Shown: piece by piece, positions 10,542-19,771 of the stretch | Position numbering within the stretch: position 1 is the first letter of the stretch | How the letters are laid out: every line of letters begins with the position of its first letter | Assembly (NCBI RefSeq): GCF_903995435.1 | Contig: NC_067151.1 | Coordinates: 29,363,992 to 29,427,991, forward strand | Reading direction: 5' to 3' | Source: Acomys russatus | Lineage: Eukaryota; Chordata; Mammalia; Rodentia; Muridae | Length of the DNA: 64,000 bases | Program-made: the position numbers and the translations under genes | The notes under the pieces: generated by a model | Told to the model about the DNA's origin: nothing | The model's input: the letters and a program-made list of their open reading frames with translations, nothing else | Database searches by the model: none

Positions 10542-10848
10542 GAGACACGGTTTCTCTGTATAGCCCTGGCTGTTATGAAACTCATTCTGCATACCAGGCT
10601 GGCCTTGAACTCAGAGCTCTGCTTGCCTCTGTCTCTCGAATGCTGGGATTTAAAGATGTATGCCACTGCCAGGCGTGGTGGCCCACGCCTTTAATCCCAG
10701 CACTCAGGAGGCAGAGGCAGGAGGATTGCTGTGAGTTCGAGGCCAGCCTGGGCTACAAAAGCGAGTCCAGGACAGCCAAGGCTACACAAAGAAACCCTGT
10801 CTCGAACAAACAAACAGACAAAAAGAGATGTGCACCACCATGGCAGGC
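10541..10848 (-). mobile_element. older B1 SINE split by a younger B1
   Basis: Reverse B1 body at 10541-10667, whose missing head (agatgtgcaccaccatggca) reappears at 10826-10848 after an intervening forward B1. The partly duplicated agatgt...gcca sequence at the break fits a target-site duplication. Confidence 0.88.
10668..10825 (+). mobile_element. B1 SINE nested in B1
   Basis: Near-consensus forward B1 from gccaggcgtggtggcccacg to a CAAACAGACAAAAAG tail, inserted close to the head of the older reverse B1. Confidence 0.95.
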
Positions 10849-11469
10849 TTTAATTTTTCTTTTCTTTCTTTCTTTTTTTTTAAAGAAGAAAGTCTGCCTG
10901 ATGGCTATGAAGAGGTCCAGATTGCATTGCCCAGTGACTATGCTGTTGGACTGATGAGTGTTTTCAGCACCAGCCACATGCACAGCTCACTAGAACGGAG
11001 GACAGATATTCCAGACCCTCCTTTCCCGATCTGCCCTTTAGCATCCCCCGGGAATGCAGACACCATGGGTAGGGTTAGGGCTCTGCTGGAAGTCACATGG
11101 AGCCCTCCAGACACCTGGGGCCTCCCCAGCTGTGCTGGATACCAAAGTGTGCAGGTGCTCACATCTGTTATATAAAATAGGTCAGTATTTGCATATCTCT
11201 AGGTAACTAGGTAATACTTAATGCAATGCAAACGGGCTATAAATAGTTATATGCTCTATTGTTCCCGGAACAATGATGAGAAAAATCAAGTGTGTGCATA
11301 TTCAGTACAGACACAATTGGTTTTTCCCCTGAATATTCTCGATCTGCGCATGGTTGAACCCACCACTATGGTTCTTCACCTGTGGAATGCCAGCTGCACC
11401 CCTGTGGTCCTGTCCTTTCTACAGTCTCCTGTCTCTGCTAGTCTGGCTCGCCGGCGACTTTTCTGTCAG
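10849..11469. other. unique stretch, no gene seen
   Basis: Starts with a T-rich run (10855-10882) and then holds ordinary sequence. Open frames of 74-115 codons overlap on both strands; none shows a convincing splice or start context. Confidence 0.5.
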
Positions 11470-11511
11470 TCTTCTTCTTCTTCTTCTTCTTCTTCTTCTT
11501 CTTCTTCTTCT

Positions 11512-11550
<39 letters not shown>
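11470..11550. repeat. (TTC)n and poly-T tract
   Basis: About 44 bp of CTT/TTC units then about 37 T, forming the tail side of the adjacent reverse B1. Gives Ser-, Leu- or Lys-run artefact frames. Confidence 0.96.
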
Positions 11551-11552
<2 letters not shown>

Positions 11553-11696
11553 GTTTTTCGAGACAGGGTTTCTCTGTGTAGCCTTGGCCATCCTGGACTC
11601 ACTTTGTAGACTAGGCTGGCCTCGAACTCACAGCGATCCACCTGCCTCTGCCTCCCGAGTGCTGGGATTAAATGCCTGCGCCAACCACGCCCGGCT
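11551..11696 (-). mobile_element. B1 SINE, young
   Basis: Nearly consensus reverse B1 from gtttttcgagacagggtttc to ccaaccacgcccggct, with a long poly-T side. Confidence 0.96.
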
Positions 11697-11744
11697 GATT
11701 ATTCTTGGTAGACAAACGTGTGTGTACAGATAATAAAATACAAC

Positions 11745-12190
11745 TTGGGGAGTCTGTGTTTGTTGTTTGTGCATACATGGTTTGAAGGCTGACTGGTCTG
11801 CACTGGACAGCCAATCAGGTGGCTCATCCCAGGGAGAGCCTAATTCTCCTCCTCGTTCATTGGCTGCAGTTCTTTGTCTAGGGGTGGGACTCTGAAATGC
11901 CCACTTGCACGTTAACAGGTGTTGATATTGTCTTGTTTTCGCAGCAGCCGATTATAGGAGAGGCTGTTTCACGGAAGCATGCTTCCTGCTGTTGCGGCGC
12001 TTACAACCTTTCTGGCCCGCTCCTTCCACCATGTCCCCTGAGCCACGGGTGCCGGAGCTACGCTGAGGAGGAGCCTGTTTTAGGGTAGGCTACCCAGTCT
12101 CTGCTCATCTCCGAGTTTTGTCTCGTGGTGGTTCTCTGTGATTGTCTCCATTTGCTGTGGGCAGCAGCTTCTTTGATGAGTGGTAGCTAC
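11745..12190 (-). mobile_element. L1 (Lx-type) 3' UTR remnant
   Basis: Resembles the reverse complement of a rodent L1 3' UTR as I remember it: ggacagccaatcaggtggct, tcattggctgcagttctttg, accatgtcccctgagccac and ttctttgatgagtggtagct in the expected order. No ORF2 is attached. Confidence 0.6.
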
Positions 12191-12251
12191 ACTTACCCCA
12201 GGAAAGGTGGCTTTCCCACAAACCTCTTACTTTTTAAACTTAATTTAAAGG

Positions 12252-12292
12252 AAAAAAAAAAAAAAAGGGCGCGCGGGGGCGGGGGGGGGGGG
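12252..12292. repeat. A-run followed by G-rich run
   Basis: About 15 A, then GGGCGCGCGGGGGCG and a run of about a dozen G. The G-run could form a G-quadruplex; it may also be a region of assembly error. Confidence 0.85.
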
Positions 12293-12316
12293 TGTCTCGT
12301 TAAGTTGTCCTGGCTT

Positions 12317-12490
12317 GCCCAGAGCTGGTGGCACACGCCTTTAATCCCAGGACTTGGGAGGTGGAGGCAGGCAAGGATCGCTGTGAAGTTTGAGGCTAGC
12401 CTGGTCTACAGAGCAAGTTCCAGGCCAGCCAGGCTACACAGAGAAACCCTGTCTCGAAAAACAAAACAAAACAAAACAAAACAAAACAAA
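12317..12490 (+). mobile_element. B1 SINE
   Basis: Forward B1 with a decayed head (gcccagagctggtggcacac) and an (AAAAC)7 tail. Confidence 0.94.
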
Positions 12491-12530
12491 CATTGCTCTG
12501 GCTGGCCTTAAACTCTCTCTGTAGCCCAGT

Positions 12531-12837
12531 ATTATGGTACGAATGTGAACTCTTTCTGCAGACACATTATGTCCGTCTCCATGGGGTTGGGACCCTTTTG
12601 GAAGGTTGTGGAACCTTTAGGAACTGGAGGAAGTGAGTCACTGGGGGGCGGGACTTGAAGGGTATAACCTAGTTTGCTGCTTCCTGTCCCACCAAAATAG
12701 GAGCGAAGTAGTCGTAGCTGCACACTGGCACCATCTGGCACCATGCCTCCCCACAGGATGGACCTGGTCACTTTAAGACAAAATAAATCTTTCTCCAGTT
12801 ATTTCTGTCAGAGCAGCAAGAACAACAATAAAAGTAA
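12531..12837 (+). mobile_element. MaLR-like solo LTR
   Basis: Shows a tatggtacgaatgtgaact start, 'aaggttgtggaaccttta', the gtcactggggggcgggact block, an AAATAAATCTTTCTCC polyadenylation region and a gtaact end. This order fits a non-autonomous ERVL-MaLR type LTR. The subfamily is uncertain. Confidence 0.5.
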
Positions 12838-13340
12838 CTGTCTCAGTCCTATTGCTGTGAAGAGACACCATGACCAGGTCTACAAAAGAAAGCGTTTAAT
12901 TGAGGGCTTGCTAACAGTGTCAGAGGTCCAGTCCAGTATCATCGCGGCAGGAAGCACACAGGAAAGGAGCTGGAGCAGTAGCGACGGCATCCTGCTGCAC
13001 AGGAAGCAGCAGAGCGTGGACTTTTGAAACCTTAAAGCCCACCTCCAGGGACACACATGCTCCATCAAGGCCACACCCCCTCCAACAAGGCCACACCTCC
13101 TAATCCTTCCAAACAGTACATTAACTAGGGACTAAGCATGAAAATATGTGAGCCTGGGCCTGGCCTGTGGTGGCGCACGCCTTTAGATCCCTGTGAGTTC
13201 GAGGCCAGCCTGATCTACAAAGTGCGTTCAGGACAGCGCAGGCTACACAGAGAAACCTTGCCTCGAAAAACAAAAACAAAACAAAACAGAAAATATGTGA
13301 GCCTATGGGGGCCTTCTCATTCAACTCACCACAGTAACAC
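12838..13340 (-). mobile_element. MaLR-like LTR, reverse, split by B1
   Basis: Contains attgctgtgaagagacacca, gtttaattgagggcttgc and caaggccacacctcctaat, landmarks of a common rodent LTR in reverse. It stops at 13155 and resumes at 13289 (cctatgggggccttctcat) after a B1. It directly abuts the opposite-strand LTR. Confidence 0.5.
13156..13288 (+). mobile_element. B1 SINE with internal deletion
   Basis: Forward B1 missing about 30 bp between cacgcctttag and gatccctgtgag, where the 'cccagcactcgggaggcaga' block should be. Exact 16 bp duplication GAAAATATGTGAGCCT at 13140-13155 and 13289-13304. Confidence 0.95.
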
Positions 13341-13367
13341 AATACATAGTAGCGCAGAATACACAGC

Positions 13368-13447
13368 TGGTCTTGAATTTGTGCCCTTCCTGCCTCAGCT
13401 TCCTGCATAGCTGGAATTACTGGTTTACTGGCCCTGCCACAAGGCTC
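13368..13447 (-). mobile_element. ancient B1/Alu-like relic
   Basis: Reverse remnant with gctggtcttgaatttgtgcc and ctcagcttcctgcatagctg. Weak resemblance only. Confidence 0.3.
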
Positions 13448-13491
13448 AGTTCTGAAACCTTCCCTTACTCTCTTTCCCACTTTTCCGTTTC

Positions 13492-13662
13492 CTTTTTGTT
13501 GTTGTTGTTTTTGTTTTTTCGAGACAGGCTTTCTCTGTGTAGCTAGCCCTGGCTGACCTGGACTTGTTTTATAGACCAGGATAGCCTTGAACTCACAGAG
13601 ATCTGCCTGCCTCTGCCTCCCAAGTGCTGGGATTAAAGGTGTGTGCACCTCCACGCATGGCT
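13492..13662 (-). mobile_element. B1 SINE
   Basis: Reverse B1 with a (GTT)n/T tail side and an AGCT repeat inside 'gtgtagctagccctggctga'. A 199-codon frame over this region is SINE read-through. Confidence 0.94.
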
Positions 13663-14083
13663 CTGTTTCCATATTACGCTCATGTATGAAGAAGTGCGCT
13701 TCAGAACCGGTGTCCATCACCTACCTCAGAGTAACTCAGCCCCCGTCTGCAGAAGCACATTCTTGACTTCCTCTTGTAAATCCACATTAGCCAGTGACCT
13801 ACTGGCTAGAAAAACGTCCTGGTGGAAGGAAAGGGAAGAGAGAGAGGAGGGGTAGAGGAAACCATCTCTCCAGAGGAAGGTCAGATAACTACATTCCACA
13901 CCTTTGAAATAATGGGGGCAAAGGGGTAGTAATTCATGGTAATTTCCTTTTTACAAAGGGCTCACATTCCAGACCCTAAGGCAGCCATGACATCAGAACT
14001 CACTTCCCCCAAGAAATACTATTTCTCCTGATGACTCTCAGGCCACAGAAGCTCTTTTGAGAGTGGACATGAAGTGCTATTTT
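13663..14083. other. unique stretch, no gene seen
   Basis: Contains a short purine-rich run at 13821-13858. No repeat or exon recognised. Confidence 0.5.
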
Positions 14084-14258
14084 AGCCCAGCAGTGGTGGT
14101 GGCTCGTGCCTTTAATCCCAGCACTAAGGAGGCAGATCTTGGTGAGTTCTAGGCCAACCTGGCCTACAGAGCGAGTTCCAGAACATCCAGGGCCACACAG
14201 AGAAACCCTGTTTTGAAAAACCAAAAACAACAAAACAAAATACCCCCCCCCCAAAAAA
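14084..14258 (+). mobile_element. B1 SINE, diverged
   Basis: Forward B1 with several indels. It carries the 'gcgagttccagaacatccag' form and an A-rich tail broken by a C-run at 14243-14252. Confidence 0.9.
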
Positions 14259-14655
14259 AACAACAGCAAACCCCAATGGGCTACATTAGCTACTCAGGTT
14301 GATGACCCTAGCCATGCTTCTAACATGGTGTCTGTGTGTGTGGATGAAATCTATGCCTTGTGTTAGAGTGCCAGGGACAGCTGGCAGAGGGGTGCCATCC
14401 TACCAGTCACAGCAAACTGCATAATTAAAAATGTTCATTCCTTATGAAGGGCCTGGATATGAATACTCTCATAAGGAAAGTTTTGGCCAAACATATCCTA
14501 ATTAACGTTATTTGCTTAGTGGAGGTAAAGTTGGTTTTTGAATGCAGATGCCCTGCTATCTGATGCCCATTGCTCACAAGTAGAGTGCTAGAACACTATT
14601 CTGTCCCCTCCCCCTTGCAGAAAGCCCACTGGAAATGTTTAACTTTTAACAACTT
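14259..14655. other. unique stretch, no gene seen
   Basis: Ordinary AT-leaning sequence. No repeat or exon recognised. Confidence 0.5.
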
Positions 14656-14849
14656 TTATTTATGTATGCATGTGTGTCTTGCCTGCTATTGGCATGCCTG
14701 CTGCCTGCCGAGGCCAGACAAGGGCATTAGATCCACTGGGACTGGAGTTACAGGTGATTGTGAGCCACCATGTGCGTGCTGGGAATTGAACCCAGTTCTC
14801 TGGAAGAGTAGCCAGTGCTCTGAGCCACTGAGCCACATCTCTAGCTCCA
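14656..14849 (-). mobile_element. B3 SINE
   Basis: Reverse tRNA-derived SINE with gtgagccaccatgtgcgtgc, attgaacccagttctctgga and gccactgagccacatctcta, matching the B3 layout. Confidence 0.85.
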
Positions 14850-15314
14850 GAAAATCTGTTTGTATGCATTTACTGCAGTTACAGAGCTCCAGGGTTTGAC
14901 TGTTTTTATAGTGATGAGGAATACAAGCAGAGTCTAGAAAGAATAAGATTTGTTTTGGTTTTTCAAGGCAGGTCACCAGCCATCCCAGAGATGTTCCAAG
15001 CCCTTTTCCATCCTGGGCTCCTTACGTGGGGCTGCATACCTGGGCAGGCCACTGTGTGCTGTAGCTCAAACTCTAGAAAGCTAAGCAGATGCAAATGGAT
15101 TTAGAATCGTCAGCTTGGAACTGACTCCAGTGACTAGGAGCCCCAAGACAACTTTGATTATCTTGACAGAGCTGTCCTGTAGCTCATCTCAAACCCCAGC
15201 TGCATAGCTAGTCCTGTGGGAACTATGACTGCACTTGAGATTGTGGAAGATAAAAGCAGAAATGCACATTTATTATTTCTAAGTGCCTTTTACTTTTAAA
15301 TGTGCCATATTTTA
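14850..15314. other. unique stretch, no gene seen
   Basis: No supported element except a possible B1 tail scrap (gttttggtttttcaaggca) at about 14953. Confidence 0.5.
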
Positions 15315-15484
15315 GCCGGGCGGTGGTGGCACATGCCTTTAATCCCAGCACTCGGGAGGCAGAGGCAAAGGCAGATCTCTGTGAGTTTGAGGCCAGTCTC
15401 TTCTACAGAGTGATTCCAGGACAGTCAGGGCCACACACAGAGAAACCTTGTCTTGAAAACTTAAACAAACAAACAAACAACAAT
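15315..15484 (+). mobile_element. B1 SINE
   Basis: Forward B1 with a 6 bp 'aaaggc' insertion in the gcagaggc block, a diverged gtctcttctacagagtg core and a (CAAA)n tail. Confidence 0.94.
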
Positions 15485-15499
15485 AAGCTTTCATTAATT

Positions 15500-15648
15500 T
15501 TGTTTTTGTTTTGCTTTGTTTGAGACAGGGTTTCTCTGTGTTGCCTTGGTTGTCCTGGACTGCACTTGTAGACCTCGAACTCCCAGCGATCTGCCTGCCT
15601 CTGCCTCCCAAGTGCTGGGACTATAGGACTGCGCCACTGTGACCAGCT
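15500..15648 (-). mobile_element. B1 SINE with 9 bp core deletion
   Basis: Reverse B1 lacking 'caggctggc' between gtagac and ctcgaac. T-rich tail side. Confidence 0.93.
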
Positions 15649-15667
15649 CATTAAATACTCTTATTTA

Positions 15668-15801
15668 CAGCACTCAGGCGAGGGAGGTCAGAATTGCTGT
15701 GAGTTCGAGGCCAGCCTGGTCTACAAAGCGAGTCCAGGACAGCCAAGGATACACTGAGAAACCCTGTCTCAGGATAAAAAAGAAAGAAAGAAAGAAAGAA
15801 G
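15668..15801 (+). mobile_element. 5'-truncated B1 SINE
   Basis: Begins at the internal 'cagcactcagg' block, continues through an intact 3' half, and ends in an (AAAG)n tail. Confidence 0.92.
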
Positions 15802-15870
15802 TTAGCTTAGCTTTTCACAGTTTGAAACCTTGTCAGTTGAGCTGCTGGATCACTCTTAGCTTAGCTTTTC
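15802..15870. repeat. 15 bp direct repeat, 39 bp apart
   Basis: TTAGCTTAGCTTTTC occurs exactly at 15802-15816 and 15856-15870. The 39 bp between shows no recognisable element. Confidence 0.85.
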
Positions 15871-16133
15871 CTGTGCTCTTCTAATTAAAAACCTGCACTG
15901 ACATGAGCCGGACACCTCACTGTCCAGTGTGTGCTGTGCCTGACCTGGTACACTGGCCTCAGCATCCTTTCCTTGCCTGGGGCTGGATCGTGGGTGGCAA
16001 TTCCTGACGCCCCTGCCTGGAATGTCAAACTGCCTAACTATTATTAAGCTTTTGAATCAGTTCAGTTCTTGGTTGCTCTGGGGAACTCGTCCTCCCTTCC
16101 CAATCACTCAGGGATAATTAGGGACTCCCTCCC

Positions 16134-16498
16134 TGTCTTAGTTCTTAGGGCTGCTGTGGCTGTGATGAAACGCCATGACCAAAAAGCAAGCGGGGAGGAA
16201 AGAGTTTATTGGATGTATGCTTCATCGAAAGAAGTCAAGACAGAAACTCAAACAGGGCTGGAACCTGGAGGTAGGAGCTGATGCAGATGCTGTGGAGAGA
16301 TGCTGCTTGCTGGCTTGCTCCAGGGGTGGCCCCACCCACAATGGGCTGGGCCCTCCCCCATTGATCACTAATTAAGAAAATGCTCTATGGGCGTGCCCAC
16401 AGCCTGATCTTACAGAGGCATTTTCTCAATGGATTTTTCCTTCCTCTCCTCAGATGACTGTAGTTTAGGTCAAGTGGACATAGATCTACCCAGGACAC
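16134..16498 (-). mobile_element. MT-family MaLR solo LTR
   Basis: Reverse-oriented rodent MT-type LTR: gctgtgatgaaacgccatga, ggaggaaagagtttattgg, cacaatgggctgggccctcc, attaagaaaatgctctatgg and a diverged 'gtcaagtggacatag' end. The ~365 bp length fits an LTR missing a short internal part. Confidence 0.75.
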
Positions 16499-17199
16499 AC
16501 TCCCCTTGCCTTTTTAGCCTACCTCAGCCTTTTCCACCGGTTCCTGTGTGGTCTCTGTTGAAGAGCACACACCATGAACAAAGCTGAAGAAACCGAGCGT
16601 TAGAGAAAGAGCGAGCCCTTTTCTGCTTTCCTGGCTGTAAATCCCATCTTCTCTCAGCACAGATCCAGCAACTTCCGGTGATGCCGGGCTACTGAGGAGC
16701 TTTAGAGTGAATGCAATGTAATGATCTCCCCAGCTGTGGGGGAAATATGGTTCCACTGGAAAAGTCTACAAAGGCTCTCCGCTTCATCATAAGGATAGTG
16801 TAAATCCACATGTCAATCTCAAAGAGCTGGGTGCAAGACCATGCTCTGCAGTCCCCTTTCATCTACTCATGTGAGAGGGAGCCTGAACCAGTCTGCTCAA
16901 GGACCCATAGAAGTAAGGAGCAGACAGAGGTCGGGATTGGAAACGGCAGCTAGTGGTTTGGGGCGGGCCTGGAGCCCATATGACAACCCTTCGGGAGGCT
17001 CACCGGGGGCAGGCAGCCCTTGAAATTCTTAACCTCCTCCTGGGAGCCTCTGGACCGCTACAAGCACCTGTGTTGATGCCGAGACAGGAAGTGATATTTT
17101 CAGAGCCTTTAGCCTCCAAACCTCAAGAACTTTTGATGGTGCAGTAAATGTCATGTGTATTGTTGAGGGGAGAAGAAGACGCCCAGGTGTGAGCTTTTG
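16499..17199. other. unique stretch next to a possible exon
   Basis: No repeat recognised. If the exon candidate at 17200-17351 is real, this would hold its 3' UTR. No AATAAA lies close to the stop on the minus strand. Confidence 0.45.
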
Positions 17200-17351
17200 T
17201 TACTGACATGGCAAGAGATACTTGGTAACATCACAGGAAGTCACGCTGTCAAAATAATAGAGGAGGTAGTGTCTAGCTGGGGGCCACACCTCATAATAAC
17301 TGTACTTAGTACCGAAGAACATCCGCTGCATCTCCAGCTCTGTGGTTCCCT
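17200..17351 (-). CDS. candidate terminal coding exon, unidentified
   Basis: On the minus strand a long pyrimidine tract and CTACCTCAG acceptor (about 17352-17378) lead into about 50 open codons ending in TAA at 17200-17202. The reading is rich in aromatic residues (MFFGTKYSYYEVWPPARHY near its middle) and ends LLPCQ. It reads more like protein than other frames here and lies outside any repeat. I do not recognise the family. The reading frame stays open upstream of the acceptor, so the boundary is inferred. No partner exon is proven: a second open stretch at about 17500-17567 ends in a possible donor but its phase does not fit. Could be chance. Confidence 0.25.
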
Positions 17352-17658
17352 CTGAGGTAGAGGCTGGGGGCAGGGTAAGACACTGGAGCTGACTCTTCAA
17401 GCCTCCTTGCTGCTGGCACAAAGCACAGAACTGCTGTGAAAGGCTCCTTGTCTGGGGAGGAGCTGCTTAGGCAGCAGGGAGCAGAAGTGAGGAAAAACAA
17501 ACTTTCACATTGTTTTTGCCGAAATAGTGTATCTCCTTGGAGGATCATCTCCAGATATGGCAGCATCTGGGAGCTCGAAGCTTGGCCACATCCTGCCTGT
17601 CCCAACCCCTACCGCCCTCTTTTTTATTTGTATTTTTAAAATTTATTTATTTTTGGTG
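17352..17658. other. unique stretch upstream of exon candidate
   Basis: On the minus strand a short open stretch at about 17500-17567 begins after a CAG and ends at AAAG/GTTTGT, a possible exon. Its pyrimidine tract is weak and the phase disagrees with the candidate at 17200. Confidence 0.35.
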
Positions 17659-17816
17659 TTTTTGTTTTGTTTTGTTTTTTGAGACAGGGTTTCTCTGTAG
17701 AGCCTTGGCTGTCCTGGACTCGCTTTGTAGACCAGGCTGGCCTCAAACTCACAGCAATCCACCTGCCTCTGCCTCTGGAGTACTGGGATTAAAGGTGTGC
17801 ACCAACACACCTGGCA
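17659..17816 (-). mobile_element. B1 SINE
   Basis: Reverse B1 with a (TTTTG)n tail side, ending caccaacacacctggc. Confidence 0.94.
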
Positions 17817-17990
17817 TTTTTTTTTTTTTTTTTAACACAGGGTCTCCTATGTGCCTTAAACTTGCTATATAGTTGAGGATGGTCTTGAACTTGACCGTCT
17901 GGCTTCCATCCCGTCCCGAAAGTGCTAGGTATGCACCACCACAGTGTTCGTGAGGTAGGGGATTGAGCTCCACACATCCTGGGAAGAAGA
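17817..17990 (-). mobile_element. old RSINE1/B4-type SINE
   Basis: T-run, then acagggtctcctatgtgcct, 'gctatatagttgaggatggt' (the B4-like internal insert), cgaaagtgctaggtatgcac, and a decayed gaggtaggggattgagct tRNA-like end. Confidence 0.55.
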
Positions 17991-18133
17991 TCTACCAGCT
18001 GACCTAAGTTGCCCGTCTTTCTTTTCACAGGCACTTACCTTCTGCTTCCCAAAACACGGATCTGGCCCAGCATGGGGCACAGAAAAAGTTCTAGAGAGAC
18101 TATCTGGGAGCACAAATGAAAGTAGAGCAGGAA

Positions 18134-18297
18134 GCATTGCATGATGGCACATGCATTTAGTCCCAGTACTCAGGGAGGCAGAGGCAGGTGGATCGCTATG
18201 GGTTTGAGGCCAGCCTGGTCTATAAAGTTGAGTCCAGGACAGCCAAGGCTACACAGAGAAACCCTGTCTCAAAACCCCACCCTCCCCCTCCCCCCGC

Positions 18298-18345
<48 letters not shown>

Positions 18346-18374
18346 AAGAAAAAAGAAAAAGAAAAGAAAGACAA
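18134..18374 (+). mobile_element. B1 SINE with very long A-tail
   Basis: Decayed head (gcattgcatgatggcaca) but good body, then a C-rich spacer and a tail with 43 A followed by AAAG units. AAAGTAGAGCA repeats at 18119-18129 and 18375-18385. Confidence 0.93.
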
Positions 18375-18385
18375 AAAGTAGAGCA

Positions 18386-19024
18386 AGAGCTGGCCTAGCT
18401 TTCTCAATGAATTTGTATGTGGAGGCTGCAGAGGGGCCCACAGCTTGGCTGCTTAGGGTTTCCGGCTAGAGAGGGTGTGGGTGGCTGAGGACCTTTGCAA
18501 GCTAGGCAATAAAGATACTGCCGCAAGAAACAGCCCGCCTTTCTCAGTTCTTCATGTGAGCTTCTGCCTTTAATTTCTGTCTCAGCCCTGGCCTACCTCT
18601 CAACCTTTTGCTTTAATGCCCACTTGATAGAGTTACTGCCACAGTCGGCTGCTCGCTCAGCTGAAAAGGGCCAGGGCTTCCAGGTGGTCTTCTGCCTTTG
18701 GTTGGGGTGCAGGGGGGACTAGTTCCTCTATTTACCCTAACTTTAAGTCTACAGCTCCAATTCCAGTCCATCAGCCAGTCTTGTGACTGCACATTAAAGC
18801 ACACACTCCAAATACACATAGCTCCTCCTCACCTCGCCCTCCCTCCCTCAAATCTCCAGCCTGGCTGACCTTGCTGCCTTCTGTGCCTACCTAAGGACCC
18901 ACTTTAGGGTCCTTGTCCTACCCTGTCCTGCTTTAGGTGCACGCCCTCCATTTTGGCCAGGGCTGGCATCTTCTAGTAGGCCTGGCCCCATCTCTGACTT
19001 AACTCCTCACAAAAGTGCTTCACT
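18386..19024. other. unique stretch, no gene seen
   Basis: Pyrimidine-rich in its right half. No repeat or exon recognised. Confidence 0.5.
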
Positions 19025-19192
19025 GCCAGGTGTGGTGGTGCATGCCTTTAATCCCAGCACTCGGGAGGCAGAGGCAGGCAGATCTCTGTGAGTTTGAGGC
19101 CAGCCTGGTTTACAAAGCGAGTCCAGGATAGCCAAGGCTACATAGAGAAACCCTATCTCGAAAAAAACAAAAAAACAAAAAACAAAAAAAGA
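19025..19192 (+). mobile_element. B1 SINE
   Basis: Forward near-consensus B1 from gccaggtgtggtggtgcatg to an A-rich (AAAAAAC) tail. Confidence 0.95.
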
Positions 19193-19280
19193 GAAAATTT
19201 CCCTAGCTCCTAAACTCACCCACCACACACCCCTTTTTTGGTTTTGTTTTTAGGACATGGACCACCATCCAATATAGTCC

Positions 19281-19496
19281 TTTTTTTTTGTTTGTTTGTT
19301 TCTTTCTTTCTTTTTTAAGATTTATTTATTTATTATTTATACAATGTTCTGCCTGCATGTACACCTGCATGTGCCAGAAAGGGCACCAGCTCTCATTATA
19401 GATGGTTGTGAGCCACTATGTGGTTGCTGGGAATTGAACTCAGGACCTTTGGAAGAGCAGTCAGTGCTCCTAACCTCTGAGCCATCTCTCCAGCCC
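19281..19496 (-). mobile_element. B2 SINE
   Basis: Reverse B2: T/(TTTG)/(TTTC) tail side, aagatttatttatttatt, cctgcatgtacacctgcatg, gttgctgggaattgaactca and ctgagccatctctccagccc. About 190 bp without its tail. Confidence 0.95.
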
Positions 19497-19612
19497 AGTC
19501 CCTTTTCTTTATGTGTTTTCCATCTATCTTCTCACACTTGAAGATCCTGTAGGGCTCAAAAAAACTTGAGTCTGGCACACAGTAGGAGCCTGGTCAGTAT
19601 ATTTCCATATTC

Positions 19613-19754
19613 TTTTTTTTTTTGTATTCCGAAACAGGGTTTCTTTGTGTAGCCTTGGCTGTCCTGGACCAGGCTGGCTTGAAACTCACAGAGATCCCCC
19701 TGCCTCTGCCTCTGGAGTGCTGGGATTAAAGGCGTGCACCACCACCGCCCTGCT
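19613..19754 (-). mobile_element. B1 SINE with 13 bp deletion
   Basis: Reverse B1 missing the 'actcgctttgtag' block. Exact 17 bp duplication AGTATATTTCCATATTC at 19596-19612 and 19755-19771. Confidence 0.96.
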
Positions 19755-19771
19755 AGTATATTTCCATATTC

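Noticed and set aside
11221..11733. 170-codon open frame
   Set aside because: Its second half is a (TTC)n/poly-T tract plus B1.
13121..13720. 199-codon open frame, minus strand
   Set aside because: Built from two B1s and part of an LTR; no independent coding signal.
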